Source: a virus. From it: a stretch of 55,164 nucleotides of DNA. The notes beneath the pieces are model-generated. The model was not told where the DNA came from. It saw nothing but the letters and a program-made list of their open reading frames with translations, and made no database searches. The position numbers were made by a program, and so were the translations under genes. The stretch covers positions 1 to 55,164 of the IMG/VR virus record IMGVR_UViG_3300046816_000301; one strand, given 5' to 3'. This document shows, piece after piece, positions 22,005-29,625 of this stretch. How positions within the stretch are numbered: the stretch's first letter is position 1; each line of letters opens with the position of its first letter.

Positions 22005-22007
22005 GGA
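21993..22007. repeat. 15-bp palindrome copy (TCCCTACCGTAGGGA)
   Basis: A perfect copy that overlaps the end of the VRR-NUC gene and lies 14 bases before the helicase ATG. Confidence 0.9.
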
Positions 22008-22021
22008 CGGAGAGAGTTGAA

Positions 22022-23575
22022 ATGTTCGTAACCCCAGACACTAAGCACATTGTCGTGCCGTGGCGCCCCGACCTGGCCCAGGTGATCCCGCACGCTCGCG
22101 AGTTCGCCTACCAGGGCGAGCGCATGTTATTATTACCCAACGACCACGCCGAGGCGAAGGTTGCGCGCAACCTCGGGGTGCCGGTGCCGGCGCCCATACT
22201 CACCCGCTACGACTGGCGCGGCGGCACACCGTGGGAGACCCAGAAGATTACCTCGGCGTTGCTCACCGAGAGTGAGCGCGCTTATGTTTTAAATGAATTT
22301 GGTACGGGTAAAACAAGAGCCGTGATCTGGGCGGCGGACTACCTGCGCCAAGCAGCACGCGCCGGTCGCGTGCTGATCACCGCGCCGCTGTCGACGCTTA
22401 CCCCGGTGTGGGAGCTAGAGCTGTTCAAGGTATTACCCCGGTCGCGGGTGCGCGTCCTGCACGGCGATCGGGCGAAGCGTCTCTCGCGCCTCGCCGAGGA
22501 CGCCGACTACTACGTGATCAACCATCACGGCCTCGTGATGCTGCAGGACGAGCTGACCCGGCGCGGCTTCTCGATCTTTGTCATCGACGAGCTGGCCACG
22601 TTCCGCAACCGCACCACCGGATTGTGGAAGGCGGCCAACGCGATCATCCAGAACTCGAAGAAGCTCGAGTATGTCTGGGGCCTGACCGGGTCGCCGACCC
22701 CTCGGGCGCCGACCGACGCCCACGCGCAGACCAGGTTACTGACACCCGACCGGGTGCCGCGCACCATGTCCCGCTTCAAGGACATGACGATGAAACAAAT
22801 ATCCGGCTTCAAGTGGGTCAAGCGCCCGCAGGCGCAGGACATCGTGCACCAGGCGATGCAGCCCAGCGTGAGATTTTCTTTATCTGATGTGGTCGAGCTG
22901 CCGCCAACTAACTACCGGGTGCAGACGGTTGACTTAAGCAAGGAGGCCAAGACCGCCTACAAGGTGATGTTCGACAAGATGGTGGTGATGACCAACCGGG
23001 GCGAGAGCATCACCGCTGTCAACGAGGGTGTGCTGCAGATGAAGCTGATGCAGGTCGCGCTCGGCTACATCTACACCGACAAGCATGGCGTGTATGAATT
23101 ACCCAACCAGCCCCGCCTGGATGCTCTAAGTGAGGTGGTCGAGCAGAACACGCGCAAGGTGATTGTCTTTGTGCCGTTTATTCACGCACTGGAAGGAGTG
23201 GCTAAGCATTTGCAGCAAACTGAAAGCATCGCCGTGGTGCATGGTCAGACACCCGTCGGCGCGCGCAACAAGATCTTCAAGAGTTTCCAAGAGGCGGCAG
23301 AGCCTAGAGTTCTTGTAGCTCATCCCGGTTGTATGTCACACGGGCTGACACTGACGGCAGCATCTACAATTGTGTGGTTTGGTCTGGTTAATAATTTCGA
23401 GACCTACGAACAGGCCAACGCCCGCATCATCCGGCCGGGGCAAACAGACAAGACGTTGATATTGCACCTTGTCGGGACACCGGTAGAGAAGCTAGCATAC
23501 CGGCGGCTGCAGGAACGTGGAAGCTTCCAGGGCATGCTGCTTGAGTTGTTTAGGCAACAGGAACTGGACTTCTGA
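22022..23575 (+). CDS. SNF2/DEAD-like superfamily 2 helicase
   Basis: The 517 residues carry motif I NEFGTGKT (91-98), Ia TAPLSTLTPVWE and motif II VIDELATF (about 188-195), with DEL in place of DEAH. Motif III is WGLTGSPTPRAPTDAH, and motif VI QANARIIRPGQTDKT (the Q..GR-like arginine finger region) lies near the C-terminus. It belongs to the phage SNF2-like helicases that accompany VRR-NUC proteins and remodel or unwind replication forks. The start is ATG 22022 with GGAGAGAG upstream. Confidence 0.9.
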   Translation: MFVTPDTKHIVVPWRPDLAQVIPHAREFAYQGERMLLLPNDHAEAKVARNLGVPVPAPILTRYDWRGGTPWETQKITSALLTESERAYVLNEFGTGKTRAVIWAADYLRQAARAGRVLITAPLSTLTPVWELELFKVLPRSRVRVLHGDRAKRLSRLAEDADYYVINHHGLVMLQDELTRRGFSIFVIDELATFRNRTTGLWKAANAIIQNSKKLEYVWGLTGSPTPRAPTDAHAQTRLLTPDRVPRTMSRFKDMTMKQISGFKWVKRPQAQDIVHQAMQPSVRFSLSDVVELPPTNYRVQTVDLSKEAKTAYKVMFDKMVVMTNRGESITAVNEGVLQMKLMQVALGYIYTDKHGVYELPNQPRLDALSEVVEQNTRKVIVFVPFIHALEGVAKHLQQTESIAVVHGQTPVGARNKIFKSFQEAAEPRVLVAHPGCMSHGLTLTAASTIVWFGLVNNFETYEQANARIIRPGQTDKTLILHLVGTPVEKLAYRRLQERGSFQGMLLELFRQQELDF

Positions 23576-23597
23576 ACAGGGGAGGAATTAATGAACG

Positions 23598-24056
23598 ATG
23601 CGACTCATAGTGCCGATGGGCTGCGGCGCTACCAAATTACTATTATCTCCAAGCTTCTCGATGCTGACCACTAGGATAGTTCCTCGGCGGCGCATCAAGC
23701 TGCGCCCCGTAGAACTGCCACCACCTCCTCGGAGCCGGCGCATCAAGAAATCCGAACAGCTGCGCATGGCGGGCATAACTTATGTCCCGCCTAAGTCTTA
23801 CAGTATTGGTGTACCAAACCGAGGCTTTGCCTGTTTACTCATGCAGTGGGCGCACGAGGCTGGGATCGAGATCCGATGGGTGAACCGGTTCGACGCCGTC
23901 TGGCACGACGACGCCGGCCCGATCGTCATCGCCTTTAAGAGTATCGAGGACCGCACCGCGTTGATGACGGTGGCGCGGCGCAAGATCGGCGCGCTCGATA
24001 GGTTTACCGCGAGGAACATCCTACGACAAAGGTTTGACGAGATAACCCCTACGTAG
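23598..24056 (+). CDS. Hypothetical protein, about 130-152 aa, start uncertain
   Basis: The only strong ribosome site (GGGGAGG) leads to ATG 23591, which opens a 27-codon frame (MNDATHSADGLRRYQ...) ending at 23674. The main frame could start at ATG 23598 or, by coupling to that stop, at ATG 23660 (MLTTRIVPRRRIKL). The conserved-looking part is C-terminal: RGFACLLMQWAHEAGIEIRW, then AVWHDDAGPIVIAFKSIEDR, an alpha/beta domain. A basic Pro-rich stretch (ELPPPPRSRRIKK) precedes it. A frameshift joining the two frames is another option. The function is unknown. Confidence 0.55.
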   Translation: MRLIVPMGCGATKLLLSPSFSMLTTRIVPRRRIKLRPVELPPPPRSRRIKKSEQLRMAGITYVPPKSYSIGVPNRGFACLLMQWAHEAGIEIRWVNRFDAVWHDDAGPIVIAFKSIEDRTALMTVARRKIGALDRFTARNILRQRFDEITPT

Positions 24057-24059
24057 GGA
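24047..24059. repeat. Palindrome copy without centre base (CCCTACGTAGGGA)
   Basis: It overlaps the end of the upstream gene. Its right arm, GTAGGGAAA, is also the Shine-Dalgarno of the next gene. Confidence 0.85.
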
Positions 24060-24067
24060 AAGTGACG

Positions 24068-24367
24068 ATGTACCGCAAGTACCGTCGATCGAAGTCATCG
24101 GTAGTTGACTGGGTGCCCGACATGACCATCGCAGAAACGGACCTGTCCAAGCGGGCGAAGCGGGTACTGGCCGGCGCGCTCATAGTTACGTTCGAGGAGC
24201 TGCTCGAGCAATACAGGGACGAGCGTTACACTGGTCGGGTGAACCTCTTGCGGCTGCCGTACTGCGGCCCCAAGACGGCGGATGAGATTGAGAAATTTCT
24301 CAGGGAGGAGATCTATGACCCCGGCAGTAATGATCGAAAAATATCTCGAGCTGCGCCGCGCCGTTGA
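24068..24367 (+). CDS. RNA polymerase alpha-CTD-like helix-hairpin-helix protein
   Basis: This 99-residue protein's segment at 25-80 follows the alpha subunit C-terminal domain: DLSKRAKRVLAGALIVTFEE (first helices, as in LS.RA.N.L), then LLEQYR, then LLRLPYCGPKTADEIEKFL (the helix-hairpin-helix with G.K...EI). In bacteria that domain contacts UP elements and activators. A free phage copy could bind DNA, redirect RNA polymerase, or serve replication through its HhH motif. The start is ATG 24068; a GTG six bases earlier is possible. The Shine-Dalgarno lies in the palindrome. Confidence 0.65.
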   Translation: MYRKYRRSKSSVVDWVPDMTIAETDLSKRAKRVLAGALIVTFEELLEQYRDERYTGRVNLLRLPYCGPKTADEIEKFLREEIYDPGSNDRKISRAAPRR

Positions 24368-24695
24368 TACGATCAAAGAGAAGCACAAGGTCGAGCTGGC
24401 GCCCTACGTCGAGGTGATGACGCAGCTCGAGAACGAGCTGCTCTCCCATCTTAACCAAGCTGGTGTGGACTCCACGAAATCCTCCAAGGGCACCGCGTAT
24501 AAGAGCACAGCGACGAGCGTGACGGTGGCCGACTGGCCCAAGACACTGGCCTATATCCGCGAGCATGAGCTGTGGGACTTGCTCGAAGCGCGCGTGGCTA
24601 AGAGCGCAGCGGTCGAGATCATCGAGGAAACCAAGCGGGCCATACCCGGGGTGCAGATTTCCCAAGCCGTGGTCTTGCGCGTCCGGGCGGGATGA
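24315..24695 (+). CDS. Conserved-looking phage protein, coiled coil plus alpha/beta, 126 aa
   Basis: GGGAGGAG precedes ATG 24315, which overlaps the end of the HhH gene. The first 55 residues form a coiled-coil-like helix (YLELRRAVDTIKEKHKVELA; VEVMTQLENELLSHLNQAG). Then follow SSKGTAYKSTATSVTVADWP, a helical KTLAYIREHELWDLLEARVA and a strand end. Coiled-coil proteins of this size next to the SSB-like protein are common in phage replication modules. I cannot name the family. Confidence 0.65.
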   Translation: MTPAVMIEKYLELRRAVDTIKEKHKVELAPYVEVMTQLENELLSHLNQAGVDSTKSSKGTAYKSTATSVTVADWPKTLAYIREHELWDLLEARVAKSAAVEIIEETKRAIPGVQISQAVVLRVRAG

Positions 24696-24759
24696 GCAAC
24701 GATAGTTCCTGTAGACATCTCATCTCCCCTTGATGAGGTCATCCCCCAGGAGAAGCTCA

Positions 24760-25812
24760 ATGGCGAATAGCTTGGTCCCGTTAACGGGTGCGATCCCCCA
24801 ACGCTTTATGGGCCGCAAGCCCAGCGGCATGCTGCAGGCAGCCAAGGCCGGGATACAACCAAGCTTCGGTGTCGTCGGGTACAAGGGGCGCAACTGGTGG
24901 CTCAAGTGGCAGGGTGAGAACCTCCTCTTAAAAGACCCACAGACCGGCGCGCCCAACCAGTCGCTCGATGTGGTGATCGTCGGCGTCAGTGAAGCAATCT
25001 CCAAGATCTATTACTCCAAGCCCTATGTCGAAGGCGACGACGCGGCGCCGGACTGTGCTTCGACGCGCGGCATCACCCCCGATGCCGGCGTGCCGCACAA
25101 GCAGAGCGACGTGTGCGCGACCTGCCGCCACGCCCAGTGGGGCAGCCGCATCACCGACGCCGGCAAGAAGGCCAAGGTGTGCCAGGATAGTCGCCGCATC
25201 GCCGTGGTGCCGCTGACCGATATCATCAACGAAGCCTTCGGCGGTCCGATGCTGCTGCGCATCCCCGCGACCAGCATGCAGAACCTGTCGAAGTATTCCG
25301 ACTTCCTCACCACCAAGGGCGTCGACATGCCGTGGGTGGCGACCCGGCTGTCCTTCGACTACTCGGTGGCGTACCCCAAGCTGACCTTTGAAGCCCTCGG
25401 GTATCTCGACGACGGGCAGCTCGCCGACTCCGACGAGACCGCGCATCATCCGCTGATCGGTCAGCTCTTCGACACCACCGACACCGACGACATCGAGCCG
25501 CAGGCGACCGACGAACCTCGGGGCTTGCATGTGGTCGGCGGCACGCCGGAACCGGCCGAGCCTCCGGGTGAGGCTCCGCCCCCACCGCCGGAAGAAGAGG
25601 AAGAGGTCGAGGAGGCTCCGCCGCCCCCGCCGCCGGCAGCAGCGGCGAAGCCGGTCAATCCCTTTCAGGCCGCGACCAAGGCGGCCGGTGCAGCTCAAGC
25701 TGCCCCTGCTGCTAAGCCAGCGGCACGACGCGCCGCGTCAACCCCCGCGCCTACCCAGGCCCCGCCGGATCTGCTGACCGCGATCGACGAGCTTCTGGTA
25801 CAGCCTGCCTAA
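24760..25812 (+). CDS. Probable phage ssDNA-binding protein with zinc site and acidic tail
   Basis: ATG 24760 follows AGGAGAAG. The 350 residues have an N-terminal beta-rich domain (PSFGVVGYKGRNWWLKW; LDVVIVGVSEAISKIYYSKP). A Cys cluster follows (DCAS...DVCATCRHAQWGSR...KVCQDSRR), then PMLLRIPATSMQNL. The tail is long, Pro/Ala/Glu-rich and low in complexity. This matches a phage protein group with the same ISKIYY...C..C..NQWGSR layout, usually taken as a ssDNA-binding protein lying beside primase and polymerase. The tail (about 245-350), with poly-Pro and poly-Glu, could recruit partners. Confidence 0.65.
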   Translation: MANSLVPLTGAIPQRFMGRKPSGMLQAAKAGIQPSFGVVGYKGRNWWLKWQGENLLLKDPQTGAPNQSLDVVIVGVSEAISKIYYSKPYVEGDDAAPDCASTRGITPDAGVPHKQSDVCATCRHAQWGSRITDAGKKAKVCQDSRRIAVVPLTDIINEAFGGPMLLRIPATSMQNLSKYSDFLTTKGVDMPWVATRLSFDYSVAYPKLTFEALGYLDDGQLADSDETAHHPLIGQLFDTTDTDDIEPQATDEPRGLHVVGGTPEPAEPPGEAPPPPPEEEEEVEEAPPPPPPAAAAKPVNPFQAATKAAGAAQAAPAAKPAARRAASTPAPTQAPPDLLTAIDELLVQPA

Positions 25813-25821
25813 ATAAAAAAC

Positions 25822-25854
25822 CGGCGAGACTCAGGTGCCAGCCTGGTCTCGCCG
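25822..25854 (-). terminator. Hairpin with minus-strand T-run, possibly bidirectional
   Basis: CGGCGAGAC (25822-25830) pairs with GTCTCGCCG (25846-25854), with CAGG/CCTG inside. On the minus strand it is followed by a TTTTTT run; on the plus strand only by CGCTCTTACTTTG. It lies in the 84-bp gap before the primase gene. Confidence 0.55.
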
Positions 25855-25896
25855 CGCTCTTACTTTGCCTTTTACCCTTGCTTCAAGGCCAACCAG

Positions 25897-28836
25897 ATGG
25901 ACTTGGAAGCGTTCCTTGATCGGGTAGTATCACCAGGAAATTTTCTGGCGCTAGCCTATAAGATGCCCGGCAGGGGCATGGTCCCCCGGTTTTTTCGCCG
26001 CACCGATATTCACGGCGCCGCCGGGTTTGCGCGCTGGGTGTCGGGTAAAGGCGGTGACGTGTGGCACGCACTCGCATCCTATACAGATGCTGCGTTAAAG
26101 CGCGATGACAAGACTGGCAACGAGCACTACACCGGCGCCCGCACCCAGGCCAACGCACAGTCGCTGCGCTGCTTCTGGTTCGACGCCGACATCAAGCGCG
26201 ACGGTGACGGCAAGGACCCGAGCAAAGTCTTCGCCGATCTGCCCGAGCTAGTAAGCTGGGTCGCGTCGTTTAGAAACTCCACCGGTATCCCGCTGCCAAA
26301 CCTGTGGGTCCGCAGCGGCTACGGGATGCACCTCTACTGGATCGTCGAGGACGCGCTCGACAAGGCGGCGTGGCAGCCGCACGCCGAGGCGTTGAAGGCG
26401 GCGCTCATCGGCAACGGCGCTAAAGGCGACTTCGCGGTGGTCGCCGACGCGGCGCGCATCCTGCGCCCGGTGGATACCTTCAACTACAAAATCCCGGCGC
26501 AGCCGGCGCCGTGTTATGTCTTCATGGAAGACAAGCTGTGCCTGCCCGACTATCCCAACACGGTCTTTCTCGGCACAATCCCTACCGTAGGGCAGTCCTC
26601 CCCTGCAAGCGGGGGAGGGGGTCTGCACGGCCCGCCGCCCCGGCGCGGCGCCACCCCGGTCGCTGCCGCTGCGCGACAGGGCACCGGTGCTCAACCGCGC
26701 GACTTCGCCCTCATCGCCAACGAGTGCGGCCAGGTTTCTCGTTCATTGAACGAGAATGGGGCCAACGACGGGCGGCAGATGTGGCACGCCCTCGTGACCC
26801 TTGCCTGGTTCTGCGAGGCTGGCCGCCACTGGGCGCACCAGGTGGGCGACCAGCATCCGCAGTACACCCCAGCTGGCACCGACCACGAGTTCGACCAGAT
26901 CGATGCTGAGCACAGACGCAAGCCCTTCGGACCGCCGCTGTGCCGGACGCTCGACGCTGAGCGCGGCGGAGTCTGCGCGCTCTGCCCGCACTGGGGAGCG
27001 GTGACTTCGCCTTATCAGCTAGGACTGCTCACCAACACCGACGACCTCCCGACGGGCTACCAGCGCAACAACGGCTGGATCGAGCATCAGGTCAGGGTTA
27101 AGGACGATTTCGAGTGGCGGCGGCTGATCGTTGGAGACATGACTGGGCCGCTGCTCGAACAGGTTGGGGGACACTTCCGGCTACGCTTCGTCTACACCTA
27201 CGGTCGCTTTTCCGGCGAGATTGCGATCGAAGAATTTGACGTTATACCGGAAGTGACGCGCTTCAAGACTAACATGGCGATGCAAGGGCTGACCCTCAAT
27301 TTCGATAACACGCGTGGCGTGGGACAGATGCTCATGGCATGGATTGAGAAGCTGCGCGGCAGCGCGTTGCATCGCTCCTTACCCGCCTTTGGCTGGGCCA
27401 AGGACGGTAAGGACCAGATACTCGGGTTCGCCACGGGCGGTACCTGCTACCGCTCGACCGGCGAGGTCGAGCGGGCGCGAGGTGACGACGAGATGATCCT
27501 GCGCTACACGCCGCGCGGCACCCTCGCCGGCTGGCAGTCGGCGGTCGAGTATGTAATCAAGGATCAGCCGCTGCTGCAGATCGTCGTTGCCGGTGCCTTC
27601 GCCGCGCCGTTGATCGAGTTCTCCAATGCCTACGGGATATGCCTCTCCATCTGGTCGATGCGCAGCGGCACCGGCAAGACCAGCGCCTTCCGCCTTGGCG
27701 CCAGTGTGTGGGGCAACCCGCGCCACAACATCTTCACCCTCGACGACACACCCAACTCGATCATGCACAACATCAGCGAAGCTCGCATGCTTCCGGCTTA
27801 CTGGGACGAGGGGGCGCTGGTCGACGACCGCAAGGACGCGGTCAAAAACTTCATCTTCAAGCTGAGCCACGGCCGCGATAAGTTTCGCATGTCGGCTGAT
27901 ATCAAGGTGCGCGCACCCGGCGAGTGGAACACGCTGCTGGTGATCTCCGCCAACCGCTCGATCCGCAGCCTGCTCAGCCAGGACGTATCGACCGACGCCA
28001 CCGCGCTGCGCGTGATGGAGCTGCAACATACCCGCGCACCCATGCCGTACTCGCCGGCAGCGGCGGGCGCCATCGCCAAGCTCGACGAGAATTACGGCCT
28101 GGCGGGTGTCGAGTACGCGCGGTTCATCGCCACCCATGTCGATCAGGTGCGCTCTCTGATTACTAGATCAGAGAGCGCACTGCAGGCGCAGACCAGCGCG
28201 TCGAGTGAGGAGCGCTTCTATGTCTCGGGCGCGGCGTGCATCCTCGCCGGCGCCGGCATCGCCAAGCGCCTCGGCCTCATCGACTTCGACATCAACGCCA
28301 TATTCGCCGAACTATGCACCGTCATTACCGGCTCACGCATCGAGCGCATGGAGACCGATGAGGCGCCGATCTACGACGCCGAGGACCGCGCCGCCTACAT
28401 CATCAACGAGTTCTGCAACCACCACCGGCGCGAGCGAGTAGTGACCCGGCGCTTCAAACCCAGCGGGCCGATCGACAAGGCGGAGCAGTTGCTCGCTGCG
28501 CCGCTCGAACTCAACCCGAGGCTGGCGACACCGGCCTACCAGATTGCGATCGTCGAGAAGCGGCTGCGCATCGACCGTCGGGCATTCGCCGACTTCTGCC
28601 GGCATCGTAACTATCACCCGTACAAAGTTGCCAACGACGCCAGGTATTACTTTATCGACCGGCTAGTGCTGCTGCACGGCCCGGTGCAGGGTCCGATTGG
28701 CGCCGGTACGCTCTACATGACGCCGAGGGTTAACCTTCTCGAGGTCTCACTCGAGCACCCCAAACTGAAATACCTACTCGCTGAGTTCGCCGCCCCCGCC
28801 GTCGGGAACAACATCATTCCGTTGCGCCCTCGTTAG
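25897..28836 (+). CDS. Primase-helicase (AEP-like primase fused to DUF927-type ATPase)
   Basis: This 979-residue protein has, in its N-terminal part, archaeo-eukaryotic primase-like motifs: LRCFWFDAD (about 91-98), WVRSGYGMHLYWIVED and ARILRPVDTFNYK. Residues about 229-265 are a low-complexity linker rich in Gly, Pro and Arg that contains a palindrome copy. The C-terminal half is a helicase-like ATPase: Walker A MRSGTGKTSA (about 588-597), Walker B MLPAYWDEGAL (about 632), then NTLLVISANRS as sensor. Similar fusions prime and unwind DNA for phage and plasmid replication. A 14-bp-stem hairpin lies at 28147. The stop overlaps the convergent excisionase gene. Confidence 0.85.
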   Translation: MDLEAFLDRVVSPGNFLALAYKMPGRGMVPRFFRRTDIHGAAGFARWVSGKGGDVWHALASYTDAALKRDDKTGNEHYTGARTQANAQSLRCFWFDADIKRDGDGKDPSKVFADLPELVSWVASFRNSTGIPLPNLWVRSGYGMHLYWIVEDALDKAAWQPHAEALKAALIGNGAKGDFAVVADAARILRPVDTFNYKIPAQPAPCYVFMEDKLCLPDYPNTVFLGTIPTVGQSSPASGGGGLHGPPPRRGATPVAAAARQGTGAQPRDFALIANECGQVSRSLNENGANDGRQMWHALVTLAWFCEAGRHWAHQVGDQHPQYTPAGTDHEFDQIDAEHRRKPFGPPLCRTLDAERGGVCALCPHWGAVTSPYQLGLLTNTDDLPTGYQRNNGWIEHQVRVKDDFEWRRLIVGDMTGPLLEQVGGHFRLRFVYTYGRFSGEIAIEEFDVIPEVTRFKTNMAMQGLTLNFDNTRGVGQMLMAWIEKLRGSALHRSLPAFGWAKDGKDQILGFATGGTCYRSTGEVERARGDDEMILRYTPRGTLAGWQSAVEYVIKDQPLLQIVVAGAFAAPLIEFSNAYGICLSIWSMRSGTGKTSAFRLGASVWGNPRHNIFTLDDTPNSIMHNISEARMLPAYWDEGALVDDRKDAVKNFIFKLSHGRDKFRMSADIKVRAPGEWNTLLVISANRSIRSLLSQDVSTDATALRVMELQHTRAPMPYSPAAAGAIAKLDENYGLAGVEYARFIATHVDQVRSLITRSESALQAQTSASSEERFYVSGAACILAGAGIAKRLGLIDFDINAIFAELCTVITGSRIERMETDEAPIYDAEDRAAYIINEFCNHHRRERVVTRRFKPSGPIDKAEQLLAAPLELNPRLATPAYQIAIVEKRLRIDRRAFADFCRHRNYHPYKVANDARYYFIDRLVLLHGPVQGPIGAGTLYMTPRVNLLEVSLEHPKLKYLLAEFAAPAVGNNIIPLRPR
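26579..26593. repeat. 15-bp palindrome copy, last base C, intragenic
   Basis: TCCCTACCGTAGGGC lies in the linker of the primase-helicase. A CCTCCCC/GGGGAGG hairpin follows at 26597-26618. Confidence 0.8.
28147..28180. repeat. Intragenic perfect hairpin (14-bp stem, 6-nt loop)
   Basis: GTGCGCTCTCTGAT-TACTAG-ATCAGAGAGCGCAC inside the primase-helicase gene, encoding VRSLITRSESA. Confidence 0.85.
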
Positions 28837-29018
28837 TTACCCAGTCTGTCGATAAACTCCTGCGGCGGCGTCGTGATTAATCTTGTATGCCCGACCCGCA
28901 CCGAGCGGATCTTTTCCTCGGCGATCATCTTATGGGTGTAGGACACCGAGAGGCTGACCTGCTCAGCCCATTCCTTGACCTTCCACGCAACCTTGGTGGG
29001 AGCCTTCGCATCGTCCAT
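28833..29018 (-). CDS. Excisionase-like HTH protein
   Basis: ATG 29018 has CAGGAGCTATAC upstream on the minus strand. The 61 residues contain a MerR/AlpA-type helix-turn-helix (WKVKEWAEQVSLSVSYTHKM) and a basic wing (EEKIRSVRVGHTRLITTP). Small proteins of this kind assist excision or control integrase. The gene is near the integrase in the same direction. Its end overlaps the convergent primase stop. Confidence 0.7.
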   Translation of the reverse strand: MDDAKAPTKVAWKVKEWAEQVSLSVSYTHKMIAEEKIRSVRVGHTRLITTPPQEFIDRLGN

Positions 29019-29077
29019 GTATAGCTCCTGTAGTTGCTGGCGTCATTCAACGCCAATTGAGGAGCGGCGGCAACGAT

Positions 29078-29111
29078 AAAAAAGGCCCGCTGCCTGTCTG
29101 CGATCAGCGGG
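29078..29111 (-). terminator. Minus-strand rho-independent terminator
   Basis: Read on the minus strand, CCCGCTG and CAGCGGG pair around a 12-nt loop and are followed by CC and six T. The stop codon of the gene at 29104-29403 lies in the stem. Confidence 0.8.
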
Positions 29112-29403
29112 ACTCAAAGCCGCAGATCGCGCAACGCTTTAACGACTCGTCTGGCTGGCACGCGTCGCCGCTGGCGAGCGCCGACAAGCAGGGCGTTTGA
29201 TGACCCTCCCTATCAGCCACCGCTCGGGCGGCGAAGGCGTCGATCTTGCGAATATGCGAGGAATACTCGATCGCGTTGGCAAACCAACCGATCATCCATC
29301 CTTCGTCGATATCGTGCCCAAGGTCGCGGGCAATCTTGCAAAACTCGGCCGCCCATTTGGCCGCATCATCGCCCATGTAGGCGAGCAATTCCCCGTCCGT
29401 CAT
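29104..29403 (-). CDS. Hypothetical protein with C-terminal zinc-knuckle-like motif, 99 aa
   Basis: ATG 29403 has AGGAGG upstream on the minus strand. The first 60 residues are helical and acidic (LLAYMGDDAAKWAAEFCKIA; DEGWMIGWFANAIEYSSHIR). The end holds PCLSALASGDACQ and CAICGFESR, a possible zinc site. No family was recognised. It is the last gene before a terminator. Confidence 0.65.
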   Translation of the reverse strand: MTDGELLAYMGDDAAKWAAEFCKIARDLGHDIDEGWMIGWFANAIEYSSHIRKIDAFAARAVADREGHQTPCLSALASGDACQPDESLKRCAICGFESR

Positions 29404-29439
29404 ATGAACCTCCTGTGGTAAGCTCTCCCTAGCTCTCCT

Positions 29440-29619
29440 TCATGCACCGAACAACACACGCCCTAGCGCGATGCCGGCGCCGACCGCCGCCGCTATGGCG
29501 ATGATGGTTTGGAGCATGACCTTACGGCCTTCCCATTTAAGCTCGCTGCGCAGCTTTTGAATGTTAACGGTCATTTGCTCGATCCTCAGATCCTGTTCTT
29601 CAAGGTCGCGCTCGGTCAT
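29440..29619 (-). CDS. Small membrane-anchored coiled-coil protein, 59 aa
   Basis: ATG 29619 lies just behind the integrase stop, without a clear Shine-Dalgarno. Residues 1-33 are charged and helical (TERDLEEQDLRIEQMTVNIQ), and residues 38-56 form one TM helix rich in Ala and Gly. Similar small proteins are common next to prophage integrases. Confidence 0.6.
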   Translation of the reverse strand: MTERDLEEQDLRIEQMTVNIQKLRSELKWEGRKVMLQTIIAIAAAVGAGIALGRVLFGA

Positions 29620-29625
29620 ATGTGG

